Counted from the first letter of the stretch, positions 48,501 through 56,346 are shown. The stretch: 64,000 nucleotides of DNA from an uncultured Chloroflexus sp. (GCF_937951745.1 NZ_CALFBQ010000004.1:55767-119766); one strand, 5' to 3'. Numbers and translations are program-made. Notes: a model not told the origin generated them from the letters alone.

Positions 48501-48738
48501 CCAGCAAGGCGAGCTGCGCGTTGATGTCACCGATTTCCAGATAGCAGGCCTGAATGGTTTGAAGCTTGAGTATACTTATCCTCTCGATCAAGGCGGTAAC
48601 AGTTATGTCGTCGCAGTTATCGTCACGAGTCCGAATACGTTGTGGACCTATCTGATCATGTTTGAAGCGCCGGAAAGCGGCTTTGATAGCCAGCTTGAAC
48701 TCTTCAATGCCATGCTCAGCAGCCTCGTGATCGGGTAG
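45586..48738 (+). CDS. FHA domain - membrane helix - clostripain (C11) protease
   Basis: 1050 residues. An FHA domain (residues about 1-95; GRS 27-29, SRRH 42-45, NG 64-65) that reads phosphothreonine is followed by five 13-residue PPAAPGWSxQPQP repeats, one membrane helix (about 208-233), a glycine/asparagine linker and a clostripain-like cysteine peptidase (about 270-660) with the His-Cys dyad ILWDHGASW (H385) and GFDACLMAQ (C431). The C-terminal ~370 residues form extra beta-rich domains. The FHA part is cytoplasmic and the protease outside. GAGGAA lies 9 nt before the ATG. It links phospho-signals to an outer protease. Confidence 0.9.
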   Translation: MSARVVAVSGPLAGRMFQLGETSLTFGRSPDNAVVIASQRASRRHAEIRREGGAYVLVDLGSSNGTLLNGQLVQRQLLRTGDTFAIGDEVFRFEELAGAVLEPTLPVGSSPPSVSPPAAPGWSGQPQPPPAAPGWSGQPQPPPAAPGWSRQPQPPPAAPGWSRQPQPPPAAPGWSEQPQPPPPAAGGFQLPPVPSSALPPATQPRRFPIWLILVGVFTCIVLAVAVAGGVIFFNRGGGNGGGNNNSSGGGFNTSPIAQPTTPTRVPPPNAAEWTVLVYLDGDNNLESDAIDDFEEMARVGSTDQVHIVVQMDRIRSPEVWDDRRYGNWDSTLRFRVEAGMEPTRENALTDLGERNMGDPATLSDFLIWGIENYPAKRYAIILWDHGASWLGIASDDTDGDVLNLPEISSAFETAIARTRIGGFEMIGFDACLMAQFDVLHTVAPYGRVAVASAELEPNSGWAWDAWLEQVVAKPEQDGYAIGPVIVQTYMDSFRGQSADEVTLSAFDLTRMNELVSGLDALAQELQRGVQQSYTAIGQARSFTNVYAPSYAEEFNAIDLPHFLNLLPQQGATGAVRERAAQLLRAIESARLANGVGSYHRESGGLSIYFPQLANLYAEAYERASPTPRATAWEEFLTTYYQASSTVVQRPTIRDLAINRDVVSVNAPASLTGTLAGSDIAYVFQFIGIPNDRRDTVDLILVDFIYPPGAAPGSQVPNWSDGEFSLRLNWDATNWYLSNGNDSIEVLLGPIKYGFEFYGVEGIYTSTATGEQINAGLVFAIQGNEAQLLRVWGFPRTAGKQEPQPFELFPRAGDTFTAYYRSYTDTGSGLEANRFEGQTITFGDAPLKAVRGPTLSGDYVMGFLVRDIAGNYHYSYVDVAVDNTNVPTTPGGGVAPPAGAAQTGYQRYEGALSFAIDYPQNWRAFDTGNDRIIFSNRAVDDGVYVVVDVYKFVDDDPTVATRTLMAELKTVVNQQGELRVDVTDFQIAGLNGLKLEYTYPLDQGGNSYVVAVIVTSPNTLWTYLIMFEAPESGFDSQLELFNAMLSSLVIG
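45931..46125 (+). repeat. Five 39-bp tandem repeats inside the FHA-clostripain gene
   Basis: Five in-frame units encode PPAAPGWSxQPQP, where x is G, G, R, R and E. The DNA units differ by only a few bases, so recent expansion is likely and copy number may vary between strains. Confidence 0.9.
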
Positions 48739-48769
48739 CGAATGCTACGCAGCGGGGAAGGAACGAACC

Positions 48770-50026
48770 GTGGGAGGGTGCAATCAACGTGAAGTGGGTG
48801 AGCGAGCAGTAGCCCAGCTCATCCCAGACATTGTTCAGCTCAAATCGTGTCTGCGGATGGGAGTAGCGGGCGGATATACACCAGCGGCGCTTATCCAACT
48901 AGCCCAGACGTTGAGTTATGCAACGCTCGCTGAGGGTGGATCGGTACTCGTCGCTGGGTCAGCTGGTGGTCATTGGGCCGATCTGGCCTTGCAGGACGTG
49001 GCGTTGCCGATTCAGCGTAGTAATATCGTGCTCCAAGGTGCGGGAGTGGCGCTGGTTGGGGTGGGGCTGCGTTATGGCTATGCGTTGGTCGCTATTCCGA
49101 TGGAGTCGTTGGAACGTGAAGCTGATCTGCAATTGCATGATGCCCATTGGAGCTGCGCGCCTGACGATTTGTTGGCCCTGAGCGAGCTGCTCGAACACTC
49201 TATCCCGATGCTGCAACGCGCCGCTTTGCAGCGTTTGCAGCCGCCGCCTAGCCATTTGCTCTTGCAGATCGCGCATCAGGCGCTCGATTTTGCCGCTCGC
49301 CAACACGTGACGTTGGCGCTAGCCAATCGCGCGCTCACCGAACGGCTGCGCAATCACGAAGATCAGACCCAGATGGTTGTTCATGATATGCGCGCGCCGC
49401 TGCATACGCTGCTGATCAGTCTCAAAGCCTTACAGCGACAGGGGTTTGATGCCAACGCGCGTGATGAATTGCTCGAAGTAGCGCGGGAGAGCGCCAATTA
49501 TCTGCTGAGCTTGACCGAAACGGTGCTCGATTCGGCCCGGCTCGAGACGAGCAGTTGGTCGTTGCAGTTGCAGCCGGCTAACCTCGTTGCGCTGATCAAG
49601 GCCGTGTGTGAGCCGTTTCGTCACTTGGCCCATCCCGATCAGCCGTATGTGCGGGTGGAATTGCCGGTTGAGCTGCCGGCAGTGATGTTGGATCCGCACT
49701 TAATCGAACGGGTGATCGCGAATCTGGTCTCGAATGCGGTGAAGTTTACACCGTCAAGGGGTGAAGTGGTGGTGTCCGCTCGTCTGACCAACGATGGCCA
49801 TAGCGTAGAGCTGCGGGTGAGCGATACCGGTCCGGGTATTCCGCGCGAGGCGCAAGAGCGGATCTTCGATCGCTTCTATCAGGCACGTGAGAATGATCGG
49901 GGCCGTGGGACCGGCTTGGGTCTCTACTTCTGCCGGTTGGCGGTTGCAGCCCACGGCGGTAACATTATGCTTGAGAGTGAAGTGGGTTGTGGCAGCACGT
50001 TCATTGTGCAGTTACCGGTTGGGTAA
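48770..50026 (+). CDS. Orphan sensor histidine kinase
   Basis: 418 residues. The first ~165 residues are an unrecognised soluble sensor-like domain (no membrane helices). A helix follows, then the H-box MVVHDMRAPLHTLL (H205), N-box NLVSNAVKFTP, G1 DTGPGIP and G2 GTGLGLYFCR. It phosphorylates a response regulator that is not next to it. The start is GTG with GGAAGG 8 nt upstream, 31 nt after the FHA-clostripain gene, so both probably share a transcript. An FHA protein beside a His kinase suggests a local signalling unit, but this is inference. Confidence 0.88.
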   Translation: MGGCNQREVGERAVAQLIPDIVQLKSCLRMGVAGGYTPAALIQLAQTLSYATLAEGGSVLVAGSAGGHWADLALQDVALPIQRSNIVLQGAGVALVGVGLRYGYALVAIPMESLEREADLQLHDAHWSCAPDDLLALSELLEHSIPMLQRAALQRLQPPPSHLLLQIAHQALDFAARQHVTLALANRALTERLRNHEDQTQMVVHDMRAPLHTLLISLKALQRQGFDANARDELLEVARESANYLLSLTETVLDSARLETSSWSLQLQPANLVALIKAVCEPFRHLAHPDQPYVRVELPVELPAVMLDPHLIERVIANLVSNAVKFTPSRGEVVVSARLTNDGHSVELRVSDTGPGIPREAQERIFDRFYQARENDRGRGTGLGLYFCRLAVAAHGGNIMLESEVGCGSTFIVQLPVG

Positions 50027-50134
50027 GCTTGCCGAACATTGAGCAGTCTCCCTACCGCATCCAATGCGCTACCACCGTTGCCGGCGGGTCGGTGAACATC
50101 TAGAGTGCGGCAGTTCTACTGCCGCATTCCACTA

Positions 50135-51070
50135 TCATCCAGTTGCGGCAATCGTCGTCACGAGTGTGTTGGTTGCGCCGGCGGCGCGCAATGCGCCAGC
50201 GATCGTTGTCGCTTGTTCTGGCGTGGTTAACGCCAGCATCACACCACCCCAGCCAGCACCGGCCAGCTTTGCCCCCAATGCACCGGCGGCATGCGCTGCC
50301 GCGACCAGCCGGTCAAGTTCCGGCGACGAGACGCCGATCTCGCGTAGTAGCTCGTGGTTGGCGCTGAGGAGCGGCCCTAACCGTGCCGCATCACCCGTTG
50401 CCAGCGCCGTGCGCGCTTGCTCTACCAACGCGCCCACCTGATCGAACAATGCTTCGTAGCGTACCGGATCGGCCTGCCATCGCTCGCGCACCGCACCGAC
50501 CGGTAAGCGGGTCGGGCTGCGCACGCCACTGTCACCAACGACCAGCGTCAGCGGCGCGCCGATGGGTAATGGCTCGATCAACGGCGGGAGCGATGGCCGG
50601 CGCTGAAACCAGATCGGCTGCTCGAACGCCACCACGGTGTTGTCAATCCCGCTGGGGGTGCCGTGATAGCCGCGTTCGCTCTCGTACACGAGTTCGGAAA
50701 TGGCTGTTGGCGGGAGGGTTTGGCCGCTGTGCGCCAGCAACTCGCGCACAATCGCCGTGGCGATAGCTGCCCCGCTGCCCATGCCGCTAGCGATCGGGAT
50801 CGCTGAGCGGATGGTGATTTCAACATCAGCCGGGAGGCCAAACCGCTCGATGACCGCCATCACCAACCCGCTGAGCGGTTCATCGGGCCGCTCAACTACT
50901 CGCCACTGCCCGCCGAGATCGGGCGCACTGATCAGCGGGCCGCACCCCGGCGGGATCGGCGTGACAGTTGCCGTCGCCCGAATGTCGGCCAGCGGCAACG
51001 CAATCGCTGGCCGTCCGTAGACGACGGCATGTTCGCCGCAGAGAATGAGTTTGGCCGGCGCGGTTGCCAT
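50135..51070 (-). CDS. mvk: Mevalonate kinase
   Basis: 311 residues, GHMP kinase. Motif 1 APAKLILCGEHAVVYGRPAIA, motif 2 IPIASGMGSGAAIATAI, the HGTPSGIDNTV loop typical of mevalonate kinase, and motif 3 KLAGAGWGGVMLAL. It phosphorylates mevalonate in isoprenoid synthesis. The mevalonate route is established in Chloroflexus, which supports the organism guess. It starts 3 nt after the pheT stop and is likely co-transcribed with it. Confidence 0.92.
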   Translation of the reverse strand: MATAPAKLILCGEHAVVYGRPAIALPLADIRATATVTPIPPGCGPLISAPDLGGQWRVVERPDEPLSGLVMAVIERFGLPADVEITIRSAIPIASGMGSGAAIATAIVRELLAHSGQTLPPTAISELVYESERGYHGTPSGIDNTVVAFEQPIWFQRRPSLPPLIEPLPIGAPLTLVVGDSGVRSPTRLPVGAVRERWQADPVRYEALFDQVGALVEQARTALATGDAARLGPLLSANHELLREIGVSSPELDRLVAAAHAAGALGAKLAGAGWGGVMLALTTPEQATTIAGALRAAGATNTLVTTIAATG

Positions 51071-51073
51071 GGC

Positions 51074-53656
51074 TCAACTGCGAATCGTCGCCCCTAGCTC
51101 GCGTTCGAGGTTGCCGACGATCTTCTTGCGAATCTTGGCTAACGTCTCGTCGAGCAGGGTGCGGTCAGGCGCACGGAAGACGAGGTGATAGGTCAGGCTG
51201 CGTTTGCCTGCCCCCACTTGCGGCCCGCTGTAGCGATCAAACAGCGTAAGGCTCTCTAGATACTCGCCGGCGCTACGCTGGATAACGGCCCGAATCTGCG
51301 CCTCGCTGACAGTTTCATCAGCCACAATCGACAGATCTTGCACACTGGCCGGGAAACGCGAGATGGGCCGGTACACCGCTTGCCCAGCGTGGGCAAACAG
51401 CGTCTCGAGATCGATCTCGGCCAGCAACACTCGCGGCGCTGACACCTCTAGCCGCGCGCGCACCTGCGGATGGGCTTCGCCGAGCACGCCAACCGGTTGC
51501 TGATCAACTGGCTGCCCCCGGCTATCGCGTCTGCGCACCAACATCAGTGCCGCCGAGCGTCCGGGGTGGAAGCGCTCGTCATCGGTCAGCGGCACAAAGT
51601 TGAGTTGCTCGGCCAACCCTAACCGTTTGCCGAGCAGCTCGACGATCCCCTTCAGATCGTAGAAATCGAGCCACTCGCGGTCGGTGTTCAGCCAGCTTTC
51701 CGGCTGGCGCGGGCCGGCCATTGCAATCGCCAGCCGGCGTGGTTCGTCGGGCAGCCAGCGATCATCTTTGCCCGGCTCGGCTGGGGGCAGGTAGACCCGC
51801 CCAATCTCGAATACCAGCGAACGCTCGCGCTCGCGCAGGTTCATGGCCAGCGCCGCCGCGATCGAGGGCAGCAACGAGCGGCGCAAATAGACGTGTTCCG
51901 GCGTACTGGGATTGCTCAGCTTGAGGTATCGCTCGGCGACGGCCTCAGAGGGCTGGATCTGCGCAACCAGCGCCATATCGATCAGTGAATAGGTGATCAG
52001 TTCAGTCAAGCCGGCGCCGACCATCAGATCGCGCACCTGCTCTTCGAGTTCGATCGCCTTGAGCGTCACTGGCGGCGGCAATTCATCGGCCAGTCGGGTG
52101 GACGGAATCTGATCGTAGCCGTAGACGCGGGCAATCTCTTCGCACAGATCGGCAGCCATCGTCACATCTTGGCGGAACGACGGTACCTGCACGTGAATCA
52201 CCGGCTCGGCGGCTAGCATTGCGAAATCGCCGACTGGTGCGCTGCCGCTGATCGAGCATTCAAATCCTAGCCGGCCTAAAATTTCGGTGATGGCGTGGGC
52301 GTCGAGATGAATGCCGAGCAGGCGGCGCACTTCCGAGGGTGGCAGATCGATCGTCACCGGCTGCCACGGGCGCGAATAGACATCGATGAAATCGGCGGCA
52401 ATCGTTGCCCCTGCGTATAAGCGCATCAGTTCCAAACAGCGGTGCAGCGCGATCGGCGGTAACTCATAGTCAACCCCGCGCTCGAAACGGCGCGATGCTT
52501 CACTGGGTAACTTCAGGCCGCGCGCCGTGCGGCGAATCTGTACCGGCTCCCAGATGGCTGCTTCGAGCAACACATTGGTCGTCGTCTCGCTCACCTCAGA
52601 GCTAGCGCCGCCCATCACACCGGCGACCGCCAGCGGCCCGGTGGCGTCGCACACCATTAGCGGCGGGTGGGTCAAGCCGCTCTCCGGGCCGGGGGTCAGA
52701 TCGCGATCGCGATCATCGAGCGTCTTCAACCGTTCGCCGGGTTGGGCTAGGCGTACAATAAGGTGGCGATCGGCTACCCGATCAGCATCGAAGGCGTGAG
52801 TTGGTTGGCCCCATTCAAGCATCACGTAGTTAGAAATATCGACAATATTGTTGATCGGGCGCATGCCGGCATTGATCAAGCGGCGCTGCATCCAGAATGG
52901 TGATGGCCCAATTCTGACGCCCTCGGCCAATCCCACCATAAAGCGTGGACAGAGATCGGGTTCGCGGACGGTGACGTTGGCCCGCCCAATGATCGACGGG
53001 CCGGTGGCAACGACCTGCGGATCGGGCAAGGTAAGTGGCGCGCCGGTCAGTGCAGCGACTTCGCGGGCCACCCCAACGATCGAGAGACAACGGGCGAAGT
53101 TGGGGGTCAGGTCGATTTCCAGCACAATCTCGCCCAAATAATCGCGTAGCGGCATTCCTACCGGCGCATCGTCAGGCAAGATCAAAATCCCCTCGTGATC
53201 CTCGCTCAGGCCCAGCTCTTTCTCCGAGCAGAGCATCGCATCACTCATCACACCGCGCACTGGCCGGCCCTTGAGTTTCGTAATCACCCAGCCCTCGGCG
53301 TGGCCATCGTACAACTGTGCCCCTTCGCGGGCAAACACCGCTTTCAGCGGATGGGTCAAGCGGCCCTGATCGCGATAGGGAAAGAGATTAGGCGCGCCGG
53401 TGACAACCGTATGGGGCTGGGCCGCGCCATAATCAACCTCGGCCAACACCAGCCGGTCGGCATTCGGATGCGACCGCACCTCAAGCACATTGGCAACGAC
53501 AATCAATTCAGGATCCCACGGCAGCGGTGCGCCCTCAACCCCGATCCGGTGGATCTGGGCGACCTCCATGCCGCCGAAGGTCAAGCGCCGGGCCAACTCT
53601 TCGACCGGCAGATCGACCGCAACAAATTCACGCAACCATGACAGCGGAACTCTCAT
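51074..53656 (-). CDS. pheT: Phenylalanyl-tRNA synthetase beta chain
   Basis: 860 residues, slightly longer than the usual ~800. The N-terminal tRNA-binding EMAP-like domain (VVANVLEVRSHPNADRLVLAEV), B3/B4 editing domain, B5 domain, the aminoacyl-synthetase-like core and a C-terminal FDX-ACB anticodon-binding domain (YRPISRFPASVQDLSIVADE) can be followed in order. It forms the alpha2-beta2 enzyme with PheS. pheS is not adjacent, which is unusual. A 10-bp inverted repeat lies upstream. Confidence 0.96.
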   Translation of the reverse strand: MRVPLSWLREFVAVDLPVEELARRLTFGGMEVAQIHRIGVEGAPLPWDPELIVVANVLEVRSHPNADRLVLAEVDYGAAQPHTVVTGAPNLFPYRDQGRLTHPLKAVFAREGAQLYDGHAEGWVITKLKGRPVRGVMSDAMLCSEKELGLSEDHEGILILPDDAPVGMPLRDYLGEIVLEIDLTPNFARCLSIVGVAREVAALTGAPLTLPDPQVVATGPSIIGRANVTVREPDLCPRFMVGLAEGVRIGPSPFWMQRRLINAGMRPINNIVDISNYVMLEWGQPTHAFDADRVADRHLIVRLAQPGERLKTLDDRDRDLTPGPESGLTHPPLMVCDATGPLAVAGVMGGASSEVSETTTNVLLEAAIWEPVQIRRTARGLKLPSEASRRFERGVDYELPPIALHRCLELMRLYAGATIAADFIDVYSRPWQPVTIDLPPSEVRRLLGIHLDAHAITEILGRLGFECSISGSAPVGDFAMLAAEPVIHVQVPSFRQDVTMAADLCEEIARVYGYDQIPSTRLADELPPPVTLKAIELEEQVRDLMVGAGLTELITYSLIDMALVAQIQPSEAVAERYLKLSNPSTPEHVYLRRSLLPSIAAALAMNLRERERSLVFEIGRVYLPPAEPGKDDRWLPDEPRRLAIAMAGPRQPESWLNTDREWLDFYDLKGIVELLGKRLGLAEQLNFVPLTDDERFHPGRSAALMLVRRRDSRGQPVDQQPVGVLGEAHPQVRARLEVSAPRVLLAEIDLETLFAHAGQAVYRPISRFPASVQDLSIVADETVSEAQIRAVIQRSAGEYLESLTLFDRYSGPQVGAGKRSLTYHLVFRAPDRTLLDETLAKIRKKIVGNLERELGATIRS

Positions 53657-53714
53657 AGGCTCCTCGGCATAGCAATCTGGCTGGTGCGATTGTAGCTAGC
53701 GCCTTGCAGACTGT

Positions 53715-53743
53715 CAAATGACGCTGACTACGGGCGTCATTTG
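53715..53743. promoter_or_regulatory. Inverted repeat upstream of pheT
   Basis: CAAATGACGC and GCGTCATTTG form a perfect 10-bp dyad with a 9-nt loop, about 60 bp before the pheT start. It may be an operator or a leader hairpin; there is no T-box-like element. Confidence 0.5.
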
Positions 53744-53822
53744 CCGTCTAACGGTGCGATCGTGGATTGCCAGCCGGCATGCTACAGTAGCAGTGTGTTC
53801 GCGCTAATGCAGTAGGATAACA

Positions 53823-54530
53823 ATGACCCAATCTGACTCGAATGAAGCGCCGGTATCCCCGCCGCCGGCGCCGCCCGCACCGCGTCCGCGGAGTTGTGTT
53901 AGCCGGATCATCGGTGTGATTGGCTGGTTCTTGACTGTGATCATCGCGGCTGGGTTGGCGCTAGCTGTTGCCGGAGGCATACTGGTGCTGTTGGGAGTTG
54001 ATCTCGCCACGCCGCAGCAGATCAGGCAAGCGAGCGTTGATGTGCAGCGGTTGCAAGCAGCGTCCACCGCTCAAGCCGATACGGTGGCCCAACTGCAAAC
54101 CGTGCAGGCGCAGGCCAGCATCGATCTGGGCAATGCGCGCGAGCGGATCGATGATCTCGAAGCGCAGGCGGGACGACTGGTAGCGGCGGCGACTGCCCAA
54201 GCCGGGCAAGCCGCGACGGCAGTAGCCTTGGGGCAGGCACTGCAAACCGCAGTCGCTGAAGCGGCAGCGTTGCAAGATCAGTTGCGCGAGGGGCAAGTTG
54301 TGGTGGCGGTAGTGGCAACTGTTCAAGCCGAGCAAAATGCGCGGCTACGCGAGATTGAACGGCGCAGCGAGCGGTTAACCCGTTTTCTTGATCGGCTGAG
54401 CGACATTGCTGCCGATACCGTGGATGATGTTGGCTTGCCTACACCAACCGCGACACCTCCTGCGACGCCGTCTCCGTTGACGGCAACGCCAACTGCGACG
54501 TCCGTCCCTCCTGTTACGCCAACGCCGTAG
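53823..54530 (+). CDS. Single-pass membrane coiled-coil protein
   Basis: 235 residues. A proline-rich cytoplasmic start, one membrane helix (about residues 28-60, IIGVIGWFLTVIIAAGLALA), a long alanine/glutamine-rich coiled coil (about 70-195), and a threonine/proline tail with TPTATPPATPSP. Function unknown. The coiled coil after a membrane helix resembles parts of secretion adaptors or envelope spacers. Monocistronic, with an extended -10-like TGC-TACAGT about 35 bp upstream. Confidence 0.7.
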   Translation: MTQSDSNEAPVSPPPAPPAPRPRSCVSRIIGVIGWFLTVIIAAGLALAVAGGILVLLGVDLATPQQIRQASVDVQRLQAASTAQADTVAQLQTVQAQASIDLGNARERIDDLEAQAGRLVAAATAQAGQAATAVALGQALQTAVAEAAALQDQLREGQVVVAVVATVQAEQNARLREIERRSERLTRFLDRLSDIAADTVDDVGLPTPTATPPATPSPLTATPTATSVPPVTPTP

Positions 54531-54595
54531 TAGACGGTTTCGGTTGCGCTGTGAGTCATAGCTGATCGGTTGCGCTGCGTGATTGCAGGCAAGGC

Positions 54596-55090
54596 CTAAT
54601 CACGTCCGATGGCCGCTTCAGTAAGCAAGCGCACCATCTGTTCGATCGAACGGCGAGCGCGGGCAAGGGCGAGCGTCATATCGGCCAGAATCGCCTCGGC
54701 GAGCGTGAAATTCGAATGATAACTCTCGCGTAACGCCTCAAACATGTCTTGCGCTTCTTCGAGGTTTTGGGCGGCTCGATCCAACGCTTGCTCGCTATCG
54801 TCGCGTTGGCGAGCCGCTGTCATCGGCCAGCGTCCATGAATTTCAGCGCCGCGCACGACGGCCAAGTAGCGCCGCATGCGTTCAGTGCAGGTCAAGGCAT
54901 CGTACACGGTGCGCTCGGCGGTCACGATTAATACCCGCGCAAGATGAATATTGCGCCCTAATTCGGCGCGCACCTCTTCAAGCGTACTCCGGGCCTGCTG
55001 GATGTACTGAACCGCCTCGTCCGCAATGCGGATCAGCTCCACCCTCTCGGTCTCTAATTCGGTTGGCCAGCGGCGTGGTATCGTCGGCAT
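54596..55090 (-). CDS. Helical hypothetical protein, 164 residues
   Basis: Strongly helical with coiled-coil heptads (ELETERVELIRIADEAVQYI, ARSTLEEVRAELGRNIHLAR, DRAAQNLEEAQDMFEALRE). No known family. The ATG at 55090 lies inside the upstream gene, giving a 113-bp overlap in another frame. The helical pattern is already clear at the start of the overlap, so this region really is translated in this frame. It might be the continuation of the upstream protein after a frameshift. Confidence 0.6.
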   Translation of the reverse strand: MPTIPRRWPTELETERVELIRIADEAVQYIQQARSTLEEVRAELGRNIHLARVLIVTAERTVYDALTCTERMRRYLAVVRGAEIHGRWPMTAARQRDDSEQALDRAAQNLEEAQDMFEALRESYHSNFTLAEAILADMTLALARARRSIEQMVRLLTEAAIGRD

Positions 55091-55469
55091 AATCAACAGC
55101 GCTCCTTCGTGATCGGCGCAGGTAATCTTCGGCTGCGCGGCGGCGCAGTACATTTTCGCCGAGTTGCCATAGAATGATGGGAATGCCCGCAGCCACAAAG
55201 CTCCGCCAGACCAGATCTTCATATCGGCGCCAATCGAGGCCGCTCAAACGGCGAGCAGCCAACGCAACTGGCGCGAGCGAGAGAACGACCCCGCCCGCAA
55301 CTTCCGCCCACAAATGATCAGGCAAGACTGTCGGGTAACGGCGCTGGAGGAATTCAAGCGTAGCAGCATAGATAGTGGACAGTCCCATTACCTGAAGCGG
55401 TAATTGCACCGCCAGATGATCAGCTTCAGTCACTGTGTTGAGCGTTGGGTTGTGATTCACTGCTTGCAT
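54978..55469 (-). CDS. Hypothetical membrane-associated protein, 163 residues
   Basis: Two hydrophobic segments (about residues 57-72 and 92-102) after a leader with LPLQVMGLSTIYAATLEFL. Not recognised. AAAGGA precedes the ATG, within a duplicated 11-bp unit. The last ~38 residues (from about TPLANRIRDREGG) overlap the next gene and look like out-of-frame sequence (glycine-, histidine- and proline-rich). It is either a true overlap or a frameshifted fusion of a membrane part and a helical part. Confidence 0.5.
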   Translation of the reverse strand: MQAVNHNPTLNTVTEADHLAVQLPLQVMGLSTIYAATLEFLQRRYPTVLPDHLWAEVAGGVVLSLAPVALAARRLSGLDWRRYEDLVWRSFVAAGIPIILWQLGENVLRRRAAEDYLRRSRRSAVDYADDTTPLANRIRDREGGADPHCGRGGSVHPAGPEYA

Positions 55470-55473
55470 TGCG

Positions 55474-55495
55474 GGGTTCCTTTCGGGTTCCTTTC
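55474..55495. repeat. Tandem 11-bp repeat at a ribosome binding site
   Basis: GGGTTCCTTTC twice without a gap; on the minus strand this gives two Shine-Dalgarno-like GAAAGGAACCC units just before the start at 55469. Confidence 0.7.
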
Positions 55496-55674
55496 AGGAA
55501 TTACTATACCACTAATAAATCGTTTTGTCTAGTCTTTCGGGTGCTTGTTGGGTATTTTTTGGTGTTGGTAGGTGAGTGATAGTCGCCCCTCCTATGCAGT
55601 TTGTCTCGTCATTTTCGTCAGTAACAACGAGCAGGCGATTATAGGCAAGACGGCGTCAAAACGCGGTTCAGTTT

Positions 55675-55696
55675 TATAATACTACATACTGTAGTA
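55675..55696 (+). promoter_or_regulatory. Operator A (17-bp palindrome) on a TATAAT
   Basis: TACTACATACTGTAGTA (55680-55696) is a perfect dyad, 7-bp arms with a TAC spacer. Its first base is the last of TATAAT (55675-55680). Confidence 0.8.
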
Positions 55697-55734
55697 ATGT
55701 CAAGGCCCCGCCGAGAAATTCCCGCGAGAAACTC

Positions 55735-55764
55735 TAGACGGCTCGAATATTATATGCTATAGTA
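55735..55764 (+). promoter_or_regulatory. Operator B and main promoter of the operon
   Basis: TAGACG (55735-55740), 17-bp spacer, extended -10 TGC-TATAGT (55755-55763). Operator B, TATTATATGCTATAGTA (55748-55764), matches the same 17-bp dyad with three changes and covers the -10. The start would be near 55770, about 75 nt before the first ATG. Confidence 0.65.
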
Positions 55765-55845
55765 ACTCAGAAAGGTGTATTTAAGAACCCAACAAGAACC
55801 CGAAAAGGATCGTCAAACCTATCGTTCTAACCCTGTGAGGAGGCA

Positions 55846-56301
55846 ATGCTGCTCGGTACTTGGCCGGTGTCGCTCGATGAACAAGGCCGCTTGACCATTC
55901 CCGCCCCGATCCGCCCCGTGTTTAACGCTGGTGTGGTCGTGACGCGCGGCTTTGAACGCTGTCTCCAACTGTGCCCCGAACCGTTCTGGCGTGGGTTGGT
56001 CCAGCGGGTGAGCAATCTGACCCTCAGCGGGGCTGATGAGCGCTGGTTACGCCGGCTGCTGTTTGCCGATGCCAGCGCTTTGTCACTCAATGAACAGGCA
56101 ATGATCGTTATCTCTGCACCGCTCCGCGCTTATGCCGGTCTTGATCGCACGGCTGTTCTGGTTGGGATGGATCAGTATCTGGAAGTGTGGACGCCTGAAC
56201 GCTGGCAAGAATGCGAGTCGACCATTACCGCTTCTGCCGGCCGTTGGTCTCGCCATGATTGGGATGTCGCAGTAGCGCGCAACAACGCGTTTTCTTTGTG
56301 A
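55846..56301 (+). CDS. MraZ-like (SpoVT-AbrB fold) regulator
   Basis: 151 residues with the two-repeat MraZ layout. Repeat 1 has LDEQGRLTIPAPIR (the DxxGRxxxP motif is intact). Repeat 2 reads LNEQAMIVISAPLR, so its DxxGR motif is lost. The tail has YLEVWTPERWQE as in MraZ (IEIWSKERWEE). MraZ is a DNA-binding repressor that normally heads the cell-division dcw cluster. Here it heads a different operon with a CHAT protease, amidase, FtsZ-like protein and a gasdermin-like protein. It may control this operon through the operators around it. TGAGGAGG stands 3 nt upstream. Confidence 0.85.
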   Translation: MLLGTWPVSLDEQGRLTIPAPIRPVFNAGVVVTRGFERCLQLCPEPFWRGLVQRVSNLTLSGADERWLRRLLFADASALSLNEQAMIVISAPLRAYAGLDRTAVLVGMDQYLEVWTPERWQECESTITASAGRWSRHDWDVAVARNNAFSL

Positions 56302-56308
56302 TCTTGTC

Positions 56309-56325
56309 TACTACAATTTGTAGTA
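56309..56325 (+). promoter_or_regulatory. Operator C (17-bp palindrome)
   Basis: TACTACAATTTGTAGTA, arms identical to operator A, spacer ATT. It lies between the MraZ-like gene and the 63-residue gene and contains TACAAT, a possible -10, so it can control a second internal promoter. Confidence 0.8.
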
Positions 56326-56346
56326 AATTGTCGAAAGGATTGTGCC

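Larger units (their letters stand above)
55496..55845. promoter_or_regulatory. Regulatory region of the gasdermin/CHAT operon
   Basis: AT-rich, no gene. It carries operators A and B (separate entries) and, near the ATG, an 11-bp spaced repeat GAACCCAACAA-GAACCCGAAA (55785-55806). On the opposite strand these GGGTTC runs loosely recall MraZ boxes (GGG repeats), but the spacing is 11 and not 10 bp. TGAGGAGG stands 3 nt before the regulator's ATG. Confidence 0.5.

Noticed and set aside
53657..53822. T-box leader upstream of pheT
   Set aside because: The 10-bp dyad is too short, and no T-box sequence or specifier loop is seen.
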